From Pelodera strongyloides (lineage: Eukaryota > Nematoda > Chromadorea > Rhabditida > Rhabditidae), in assembly GCA_036852015.1 (NCBI GenBank), contig JAANDG010000506.1, positions 1-64,000 on the forward strand: a stretch of DNA of 64,000 bases, given 5' to 3'. How positions within the stretch are numbered: the first letter of the stretch is position 1; each line of letters starts with the position of its first letter. The position numbers and the translations under genes are program-made. This document shows positions 48,778 through 60,000 of the stretch, piece after piece. The notes under the pieces were generated by a model. The model was given only the letters and a program-made list of their open reading frames with translations, did not search any database and was not told the DNA's origin.

Positions 48778-49217
48778 TTAAAGGATCGCAGTCACTTCAA
48801 ATTCGTCATTTTACTTTGTGTATAATCAAATATAGGAAAGCATAGAGAGAAATACTTTACCAAAACCGAATAATTTGAATTCCAACTCAGGGAGTGAACA
48901 AGTAGAAAAGTAGTTCTACTTTACTACCGCAGGATCACGAAACGTGTTCATACAGCTGCTTCCCGATCGGGAGTATGCAAATTATTTCGGCAAATATCTG
49001 CATATTATATCTTTACATATACTACAAGGGTCTGCAGGCATATCACTACACGTTTCATGATCCCGCGGTAGTTAAGTAGAACTACTTTTCTACTTATTCA
49101 CCCCATGAGTTGGAATTCAAATTATTCGGTTTTGGTAAAGTATTTGTCTCTATTCTTTCCTATATTAAATTATACACCAAGTAAAATGTCGAATTTGAAG
49201 CGACTGCGATCCTTTAA
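48778..49217. repeat. Palindromic TTAA-flanked MITE, AGGATCGCAG family
   Basis: Ends AGGATCGCAGTCACTTCAAA and its mirror, TTAA at 48778-48781 and 49214-49217. The arms pair over about 200 bp, including CCAAAACCGAATAATTTGAA and its complement. Confidence 0.9.
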
Positions 49218-49673
49218 AGGGAGAGGCCCATGAGGTAAAAGTTTTCCTCAATTTGCTTGCACAGAATGTGCGGAATTTTAGAAACACTACTGTCAAAACC
49301 GCATTTCTTTGCACCTAGAACTCACAGAGTTATTCCTTGGCAAACAGTTCGGCCAGGTACCGTAGCCAGAAACAATTTTTGCGCTTTTAGGGCATTACAT
49401 TATTGGAAGCGCTTTTTTTATAATTGTAGGAATGTTATTTCACCCGTTTAACAATTATTGTGTAGAGAAAGAATGCTAATGGACGGATATAAGCCATAAA
49501 AACGCATTTTAAAGCTGCTGACTACGGTACCTGGCCGAACTGTTTACCGGGGAATAACTCTGTGAGTTCTAGGTGCAAAGAAATGCGGTTTTTACAGTAA
49601 TATTTCTAAAATTCCGGACATTCTGTGCAAGCAAATTGAGGAAAACTTTTATCTCATGGGCCTCTCCCTTTAA
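49214..49673. repeat. Palindromic TTAA-flanked MITE, AGGGAGAGG family, abutting the previous one
   Basis: Ends AGGGAGAGGCCCATGAGGTA and its mirror, TTAA at 49214-49217 and 49670-49673. The left TTAA is shared with the preceding element. Confidence 0.9.
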
Positions 49674-50640
49674 CATATTCTAAATACTCATTGTCAGTAG
49701 AACTTGCGGGTCGTTTGTAAGGTTTGAACAAAAAGCACCATACTGATTGATAACGACCTCAAAAATCGTTATTGGATTGTATGAGACATAAATGCATCAT
49801 TTTATGCTTCATCGGGTGCTCCTTGATCCTTTATGTAGTAGAAGTATAAGGGCAATACAGGTGCTATCTTTTTTTGTTCAGCATTAGGCGCCGGGTTCCT
49901 GATGAGAAATTGCCAAGAACTTCAAACTTCTGTCCGGAAACCTCAAACATCGAATCTTTTAGGGGCCGTGTTTTACCACTTTTCGCTTACACGTAGGTTA
50001 GGTAGCTTGCGCTATAAGTCATTGTTATGAATCATGGCAATTTCTTTTTTCAATAAAAATAAAGACTGTAAATATTGTTTATCATTACCCCTGCCCCTTG
50101 ATGGTTTGTTCAAATGGCTTCAAATGGTGACGCTTAGATTTCTGCTTAAAAAAACCACTGGAACGGATATTATTATGACAATATTCTACTAAATTAACAT
50201 GCAATCAGGCAGTATATAATTTACACTCATTCAAATGAAATCATTATTGAGTTATTGCATTTAACTCAAGTGTAAAGTGTACAAAGTACAGGTTTGTTAG
50301 TTTCTTTCAATTTGTTATAAGGCTTGGCGAACCATCGACTGGCAGTTGCACTGAATGTTTTATTCTCTTTTCTAGAGTAAATTTTCTTTATTTTCATTAT
50401 CCTTCTTGCGTCTCTCTTGCCATTAACTAGAAGAAAACAAACATACTACAGGGCATATTTTTTTTAGGATTTTTGCACAGTTATTGGGTATTTTGGGGGG
50501 CTCTGGGCTGTGGTGTTTGTTACATCTCATTCATGCTCTACGTGGAATGCTTTACACTAGCACTGCCTTAAATAAATAAGTACAATGTATAATTCCTCTT
50601 TCTAAGTATGCACGTAAACTAAACGAGAATTTAGTTGAGC
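49674..50640. other. AT-rich stretch without a supported gene
   Basis: No convincing exon or repeat seen; it probably contains upstream sequence of the gene that starts near 51.0 kb. Confidence 0.4.
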
Positions 50641-50683
50641 TAATTTGTATTCAGTCGCACCGCTTAAAAAAACCTCGAACGGT

Positions 50684-50944
<261 letters not shown>

Positions 50945-51017
50945 CGTCCGTAGTCTCATCCATAAGTCTGTAATGATCCAGATAAATGATCGTTTAGTTC
51001 GTTTCATCACGCGCACA

Positions 51018-54000
51018 ATGAATCTGAGGTCGGGTAGAATGGTCACGCCAGTGAATCCGCAGCCAAGAGTGGTCCAGCAGAAGCCGGACAACTCCGCGGT
51101 CATTATTGACCATTTTGGAATACCAGATCTGGAAGACGTATTCAACGTGGTCAGTAGAAAGAAAAACTATTTATAATCAACGTAAATGAAATGCTGCTCG
51201 ACAAACCGTGGCCAGATAAATTGTCCTGTCGAAATGCTAGCTATTAGTCGTTATCTCATACACTTTATTGAGAAAGTTTTTTTTATTTAGCTTTTTGTTT
51301 ACTTGTTGTGTTTATATATGTTTTGTGATCGCGTGCTCGCCTGAGCGAATATATATCCTCACTTCTCGATATTACCGTAGTAAAAAATACACCTATTCAT
51401 AATGGACTAAGCAAAAAAAATACATACATATCCGTAATGGACTGCTTGGTCTTAGCTGACACAATCTTCGCAAAAGTGAGAATATCGCTGAGACGAGCAC
51501 GTGAATTGATATTGGGACACATTTACATAATTAAAGCGAATGTCAAGCCTGATTCACAGATATTCTATAACACGCTGTCACAAAATACCGTAGTTTATAA
51601 AATTTCTCTCGCGCCCTCCTCTTTTTCTTTGCTGACTTAAAAAATTTCTCTTGCGCCCTCCTCTTTTTCTTTGCTGTCTAACAGCCTCGTAAATTCAAAC
51701 GGTCCTGTGGACAAAGAATAGTCTGATTTTGTCCAAATGACCAGAATCCCATATTGAAGGAGTTTTTTGGAGGGGTTTGAAATTGTCTTTGTTTATTTTT
51801 ATTTTCACTTTCACTTTCCTTACCTTCAAAACATAAGCTTTTTTTTGAGCCCAACATGAAAAACCGGCTTGACATTCCCTTTAAGAGCACAATAAAGAAA
51901 CACGAGAAGTGATCTGGCGTAGCTTTTGTATATAAGATATTTTTCACTTTTCGCACAGTATGCCACTAGTGGGAAAATTTCCCTTGTCACGATCGTTTGT
52001 AGAAAGCTTATAATCAAACGAGCATGCAATTCCTCATATAACCATGGAGTTTTCAGGCCGGAATCGCCTTCCCAAGAGATCCGCTTTCTGTAATTTTTAA
52101 GGCGGATTTGATGATCGTTGGGGCGTGGAGAGCTCAGATCTTTATGGCGTTTCGTCAGATTGTAAAAGGGGCTAATCTGGTATGATTATTAATTTAGGCA
52201 ACTATGAAACTATGATCACTTCATCTTACGAGTGCACAAAAACATACGCTAGAATTCATTTGCTGTAATATCGCCGTGTCAATTCCTAGACAGATCCAAA
52301 ATTATGCTTCGACTAGGATTTTTTTGCACTATTGCATATAAAAGTGAAACTAAACTAAAGGAGGCATGTTTATGATGATATGTGCGGTCTTTGATTTGCA
52401 GGAGATAGTTTACATAAATACGACATTAAATTATTAGATTTAGATTTTTTTATTTAGAAGGGAAACATCGTGTGGATGCGTGACGCGCTACGAGGACTGA
52501 AGGGTTTCGCGAGGGCAAGGGACATCAAATTCGATGCACGAAAAAAATCCGTTCTTCTTTCTTCGGAGTTAACAAACGTGAGTTCCGTGGCAAAGAGTTT
52601 GTTATTTAGCGCATACGGAACATTACCGGTGACATTACCACACAACGTTTGGGGGGGTGTTTGCATAAAGATGTATACATATAGCGAATTTATCTCTCTC
52701 GAGCTCAACGATAGGGCGCGTGGTTCCGGGCGATATCACCGTCAATTACTGTTGTGAGCATACTTCTTCGTGAGCAGCCTCGATCTGAGCAATATGTGCT
52801 TTCCTGTATTGCGAGCGGTATTACGCGAAGGAATGATGTTCAAGTTAATCGAGATCGTGGCCGATAATCGCATGCTTATCTAGTAGAACTCTTTGAGTTA
52901 TACAAACATTGTGTGAATGAAAAACAAATAATGAATCCACGCACAGCGCCATATTCTTGAAAAAAAATACGATAAAATGAGTAATATTCGTTCTCAGTGA
53001 AACAAATTTAAAGATAGCTCTCTTTAGTGTTTCAATGCTTGCGCGAGAAATGTTACCGGAGAGCCCATCGAGAAGAATATTATCAGCCTCAAGGACGCAT
53101 TTGCGAACAGTAGGCTCGACGAAACCCTTTTCACACCGATCGTCGAAGCACTTACGGAGAGAGTAGCCCAACACTTGAAATTGGTAAGCGAACGTTAGCA
53201 GTCACGAAGAACTCTACCGCTACATTATTTTCCACTGTTAATTTCGGGACTAGAACAAGGAGTAAATCTCTCAGTACTCGGCTTACAATACGATTGAAAG
53301 TTGGTCATGAAAAGGACGTTTGGTTTTGGTATTCCAAAACATTGATGCACTTAGAGTAGTGGAGATTTATGGGGTTTCCAACTATCCGGACAAATTTACC
53401 GTATTTTACGACTTCGCGAGACCCATGTATTAGTTTCTCATGTCAAATATTCAATTCAGGGAAAATACGGTAAATTTGTGTATACTTGGAAGGGAACGCA
53501 CAGTTGTTTTTGGCATACATGGAAACCCCATAAAGCAATAACGTTTCTTTAAATAAAAACAATTCTCAATGCGCTTCGGCCTATTTTATCAAAAGTATAA
53601 TATGTATCAATGAGGTTCTTTTAGAAGCGTTCGATTGAGAATGACGTGATGGGCGCTGCCAGGCCACTTCAACTATTTCCTGCTGCTGCTGCTGCTGCGG
53701 CTGCGGCTGCTGCTGCTGCAGCTACTATGTTCCTATTTGGCAGGGTGTCGCCCGTCGAAACTGACACGGTGGCGTCCTTTCGGGCCCCCAAAGACAGAAC
53801 CCTGGCGACAGGGAGCCAGGCTGCTTTGAAGAGGTAGCGTACTCTTGTCATACGGGCAACAGGTTACGGTAATTGAGGGAGACTCCCTGCCATTTATGAA
53901 CTGTGGTGAATAGGACTTTTTAACGCGGGCGACAGCCTGCCATTGAGGGAAACTCCCTGTCAATATAGGTGTTTGAGGGAAACTCCCTGTCAGGAAGGAA

Positions 54001-57000
54001 CAGAGTACTGCTGCTGCTGCTGCAGCTACTGCTGCTGCTGCTCCAGGTAGATTATACGTTTAGATTCGCCAATGGTCATTCAAATTCGTCTTTTTACTTC
54101 AATTACCAATAACTATAAAAATGAACTTAGAAAAACATATTTCCAATACCAATTAACGGAAAATTTATCACAGGGAAAGAACTCCCTTCGGTTGAGTTTT
54201 GATTTTTGACAACATGTGGTGGTTTCTAAATCGCAACGGGGCTTGGCCGGTTGCCAATGATGCAATACATGAAAAAAAACCTGGGGAACACAGTTGGTAA
54301 TCGGCCGGAATAGAGGGGGCGGAGCCAGACAATGCGCGTCACTGTAAAAGGGAACCAAACGCACAATTTTTAGCCCATTTTAGGGTCCAACCCCCAAAAA
54401 GTCAGTATACTGTAGTTGATTATATGTGATTTAGCCGTGCGCTATTAATTTAAAAGCTTCAATAAGAGAGTGTAAAATACGTTTACAGTGTTCTGTGTGT
54501 TTAAAACCGTCAAATTTGGCAGCATTGGAGTTTAAGGCCATTGTGAGATGTTATTCTAAATCACTACTGAGTGATTCTAATTCAATACCTTCGCATGCAA
54601 CTGATAATAACACATGATAGAAAACATACTTTATTTTATTCATACAAATTGTTGCTCGTAATAAGTATATGTGAGTTAGGTTGGAGCAGAGCTTTGGATT
54701 ATGACGGACAGAATAACACAGTGTTTGACCATCGTTCCGGGTACTCTCCTAGGCACTATAGTAGAACTACCTTCTCATGGAAATCTAGGCATCCCAGAGC
54801 ATTTTAGGCGTCAATGGAAGGGCCAATCGTCCCATGGAAATCAAAATATACCCGACCTGTTGGTCTCCCGACTGTCCTCTGACGACAGTCCGATAGAAAG
54901 CTGGCATCAGCAAAGTTTCTCGATGTTAATAGAGCCGGATGGGATATACTTTTGGTTGGCATTCTCGTGGGACGGTTGGTTGGGTCGTTGGGTCTCTTGG
55001 GACGCATGGTTTTACCTTAAGTGGGACGGTACTTCCACAATAGAACTTACAGGTATGCGTAAGTAAATCAGGCCACTCTAATATGTCTTAATGAACTGAT
55101 TGAATGCAACTGCATACGCATAGGTTCTTAGGTACTAGGAACTAGGAACCTCTCACACTTTGTCTAGGCACTAGGAGGCACTGTATGTTGCATGTAACGT
55201 GGTTTGGTGACCATTCGGTGATCATTTGGTAACCAGTTCACGGCGTATTTCGACAACGTGAAACTTGGCGACATCGCCGCGCCAAAAATGAGGGTCCGCC
55301 ACGGCGGTGCCGCGCAATCCCCCTAAGGTGCGCGGCGGGTGCGCCGGAGTGCGCGAATGGTAAATGGCGCACCTCCAGCGGTCTTAGGGCGCCTGGAGCG
55401 ACGTCGCCAAGTTTCCCCAGTGGAGGAAACTTCTTCGTATGGCAAAGTCCCCAAATTTCACCAAATGGGATGGCTAACGAAAAACAGATAAGCGTCATCA
55501 AATGGTGGTTTCTCCATGTCCTATGACCATTCCGCCAAGAGTCGAACTTTGGTCAGCTATTAGGCAGAGACCTCTGGTACCCACTACATACAATTTACTG
55601 CAGTTTTAGACAGAGATGCATCCGGCTACCCATAGCAGGGTAAATCCGAAATTTTAAAAATCAAAAGATCTTTACTTTTCCATATGGAGCAATGGATATT
55701 GAAATACTCATGTTATTTATATTCATTTATGCACGTATCCGCGGAAATAACCCTTTAACAACCGTCCCTTGCACATTTGAGTTAGCGCATGCTGGATACG
55801 CCGCGCGGTTTGCCATGGTACATAAGCCGCCCAAGAAAGAGCGCCGCCTCATTTTGTCGTATGGGAATGTTTTGGTTTATTTGTGCGTAACAATACCGAA
55901 TTAACCCTGTTATAGTTAAATAAAGTAATATTTGTAGTAAAGTAACAAAGTACCACGCATTTGGATGGGTACACTTGAGAAATGAGCTCAAACTTTAGCG
56001 AAGTTCTCATGAAAACTGGTAAAAATACACATTTTGGATGTTCCATGTGAATCAGAATGTATTATTATGTTCATAATATGTCAAAATTTGATGTCACATG
56101 GGCGCTGACCTCGTGAAAAGCAAGGAAAAATAAAAATCCAGACATTTTTCTCAGAAACTACAACGAACTGTTGGGTGCTGACTATTAATGATATGTTTAA
56201 AACAGTTGGGAAAATGGCGCTTAGAAGTTTGGAAAGGATCGGTGAAGAATTGGCTTCAGGAAAATTATTCAAAGTTTGGAGTCGTTTGGCCGTAAGGCCA
56301 GGCAAAATAAAAATCCAGACATTTTTCTCAGAAACTACAACGAGTTGTTAGGTGCTGACTATTAGCGATATGTTTAAAAGTGTTTGTAGAATGGCGCTTA
56401 GAAATTTCAAATCGATTCATGTCGATTTAACCTGTTTAAATATTCATCAAACTTAGGGGTAAAATGGCATTTTTGCGATTGCTCCAAATATTCAAATAAA
56501 CCTGTTCCCGCCAAAAATTTGGTAATTTGATATGCGGTCGTACGTTAAGTCTACCACCCGAATTTTTGCCATTTTTCCACTAAGGCCTCGGTGGGAGAGG
56601 GTGCGGGCACAACAGGGTCTATATCAAGGGTGTAGTTAGGGGTCGCGCCGACCGTGACGGTTTTGAAAAATGTGTGGTCACGTCCACTTTCACGACGAGG
56701 CTGCGGGCGAGGCTTCAATCCAACGACCGTGTAACGCGGGGTGTGACGAGGCTGAAAAGACACGTTGCGCCTTAGACCCTGGCGCGTCGCCTGTCGGCAA
56801 AATTTAAATTTCGCCAAGTTTTTTTTGATTACCCAAACCCTTATTCTATTATTTTGTTGATATGTGTGCGTTCGTTTGTTGTTGTCATATGATAGTCTAT
56901 GTATGCTACTTTCATCTGTTTGACATTTAGGTGCATGTACCAGCGGAAGAATGCTTTATCTATTAGACAACACTTTGGACAAAACCGAAACAAACGGAAA

Positions 57001-60000
57001 GGTAACTAGTTTAGGGCGCGTTCGGGTTGCTCTTTCCGAAAGAGAAAGAGGCAAAAACCCCGTTCGGGTTGGACCTTTCCGAAAGGTCCAACCCGAACCC
57101 GAACTTCTGCTTTAGTGTCGGTATCCTACCGTTGGGAAGGATTACAATTTTGGATTCGCGGCCGGCCCATCCGTCGACGAATATGCTATTTTTGTTGTTG
57201 CTTTGATTATTTTTTGTCTATATGTAATAAAGAATATTAAATTTTCCCGGTTTCTGTGAATATGGCACGAAATGGTGTGCACCATGCCATGTGGGGGTAC
57301 AGAGAACTGTAATTGGAGAAATACCACTGATTTGAATGAAGGTTGAGAAAGCTGCAAAAGTGAAAGACAGCTGGAGCGGTTAGATATGAAGAGGCGTAGA
57401 CGGTTTGAGATGCCATATCACGGGTGCGGGCGAGGCCCAATATCGGGGTGCACCACGGTAAAATCATCATATCAAGGGCACGGGCGAGGCCCAATATCGG
57501 GGTGCGCCACGGTAAAATCCGTCACCCTTGCTGCACTGGTCAAAAATAGGGGTGTATCACCGACACTGTCTCGCTTGATAAGAGTTGGGCCCGCAACCTT
57601 GCCCATCTTGCCCTGAGCTGTGGGAAAGTGACTGCTCCACTATTCGTTGTCATTCTGTATATTACCAAAACACACTAGGGACATTTTGGCAATGTTGCCT
57701 GCCCCACACGCGGTGCAGGCAATATTGCCGCGTAAAGGGGCTGGCAAATTGCCGAAAGAGAAACGGCGACGGGGCATATCCGAGCGCCGGCAACATTGCC
57801 GCGTAAAGGGGGCTGGCAACCTTGCCAAAAAGTCCCTAGCAGCCGAGGGGATTTCTTGGTTGAATGTTCAGTAAATTGACACAGGAAATGTGCTGCTTAC
57901 CTTTTTTATGTTTTTGGATAATTGAAGTAAAAAGACGAATTTGGAAGTGAATTTAATAACGCTTGTCATGGTTCAGCGGGATGTGCTCATACTGATAGCC
58001 GCTGGTGTTCTGGTAGTTTGCTTGAGTCAAAGAGTTGCAAAATAGAAAAATAAAAGTGAAACATTTTTTAGTAGTGGGAGCTGCTGCAGTGGCGAACAAT
58101 GCTCCGCAAGTAGCGAACAATGTTCGAGCCGCTGCGAACAGTGCTCCAGCTAGCGGTTCGTCTGCGAACGTCTCGGTGTCGACAAGCTCCAATAGCCGAG
58201 CAAATCCTGGTAACACTTCCCTACCACTGTGAAAGAGCTAGCGAAACATCCGAGTTTACATTTGTGCACAAACTATACATAGTTCTCAATTGTTGCTCTC
58301 AAAGCGGTAGAAATGTAAATTTGAAACATGTTCAGTTGTCGTTGTCCCTGTGAGTGCAGTGCAGGCTCCACCGGCACCTGCCATTCCGGCCGCGGCAAGC
58401 GTTCCGCTCTTGCGACCAGTCTCCGTCAGGCACGCAATCTCCAGTGGTAAGTGACAAACTTTACGAAAATGCAAGCAGCATCAATTTTTTTCGAATTATC
58501 AGCTGTTTAAATTTGTTAGTAATCCTGGGCGGGATAAATTGACATTCTTTGTTTTTATGTAGACGATTGCTCTCAAACTAAACAATCTTCAAGTTCTTTT
58601 TTTCTAAAGACGCACTATTTAAGAACCCCTGCGTATAATAATTAAAGGCGAGCAAATAAGGAGAGAGGAGAGCGAAAGAGAAAAATTTTCATTTCCAGTC
58701 ATGACAATCTCATCGAATACGGTTGTAAGAAGGGTTCCAGCGAACGTTTCGCCCAAACACTGCACTGATAATTGAAAGCATTAGGATAATGACTCTTTCT
58801 AGCCACGCACGTCCCCTCCGCTAGAATTGGGAATCCATCGCCCGTCGCCTCCGTGAATTCTGCCGTACAAGCCGTCCAATCGGGTTTGTTCCCCTTATCG
58901 TAGAAGAAGTTCATGATCATTTGCAAGACGCTTGATGAACAATGTATTTTCAAGTTATCCATTGAACGTACAACTAAAAATAAACCATCTCTTGGCCCTA
59001 ATTACAATACAGAAAAAAATAAGTGCCGTGTCACTACTTAAAGCTAAAAATAAAAGAACGTGCGTGTAGACTTTTTCGTCATGTTTTTGTCCACCTGACA
59101 ATTAGCTCAGTTTCCCTAATAGTACTTTTTTATTTACAGCATTTAGTCTATTTAGTCGCTGGAGGGGGGCGTGACGCAGTGGCAAGCGCCTTGCTCCAGG
59201 CCAGGTCGTTGGTTCGATTCCGGCCCGGAACCCCTCCACCCCAAAGGTGTAAAAATTGGTAGCTGGGTAAAACCGGGGGAGATAAATTAGCTTTCCGAGA
59301 AAATTGGCCTCCGGAGGCCAGTTCGTTCGGCTTCAGAAATAAACCGGACCTCGACGCACCGTTTATGCGGATTCGGTTGATATAACCCGGTACTCATTAT
59401 CTCTTCTATCTTTTAGTCGCTGGTCCTCCATTGGTCGCTAGATCTCCAGCTCTCTTCACCGCGCCGTCTCCACGTGTCTCCTCGCAGAGTATGTTTACTT
59501 AATTTAGGATTGTTGAGAACGTGAACACGTAGTACTTTTGTTGAGGTAACGTGGCTAAGCTAAACTAAAAATATAAAATACGGGTTGGCTGTTTGTGTGG
59601 GACCAAGTTCTTTGATTCGCTATCATCATCGTTTTCTTTTTTAACCTTGTGGAATTACAATCGATATACTGTTGGTGGAAATTATTTCCAAGTATCTATA
59701 TCATCTACTTTGATTTTTCTTTTTCATCGTCTCTCACGGCGTTGCGCTCTTTTAATGAGTATAATAAATATATTCTAATAATTATGTTAAGCAATCAGCT
59801 CAGTTTAACAGTTCTCAACACTTCAAACTTCAAACGAAGCTCCTCGCGCAAATATTTTTCATTCTAAATGTGTCTTTCTGTTCGCAATAATCAGTGGTGA
59901 ATGTTCTACCATTAAATTAAGGTTAAAAGGTTAAGGTTAGACCCGTCTTCGGAGAACTGAACTCCGCGCGGGTCCCGTGCCTGAAATACACGGACCGGAC

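Larger units (their letters stand above)
54050..58070. other. 4-kb intron of the low-complexity protein gene
   Basis: Contains a long unsupported frame at 54701-55066, a GC-rich repeat (55263-55430), a 180-bp spaced direct repeat (56128-56420), tandem repeats (57400-57540), a MITE fragment and a candidate exon at 56940-57001. That candidate is in phase with the exon before it but ends in phase 0, which does not fit the next exon. Confidence 0.5.

Noticed and set aside
52454..53174. Minus-strand frames of 84 and 109 codons
   Set aside because: Shadows of the plus-strand exons at 52458-52577 and 53028-53183, which have proper splice sites and closing phases.
54701..55066. 121-codon plus frame with repeated GWLGRW-like residues
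   Set aside because: Lies inside the 4-kb intron, is built of GGGACGG/TTGGG repeats, and matches no family.
56551..56817. 88-codon minus frame
   Set aside because: GC-rich repeat-like DNA; no splice or start context.
56940..57001. Candidate exon reading GACTSGRMLYLLDN..
   Set aside because: It has good AG and GT signals, but ends in phase 0, which cannot join the following exon at 58072; left out of the model unless transcripts show otherwise.
57640..57874. Overlapping frames on both strands rich in Gly/Ala/Arg
   Set aside because: Produced by the GGCAAnATTGCC inverted repeats.
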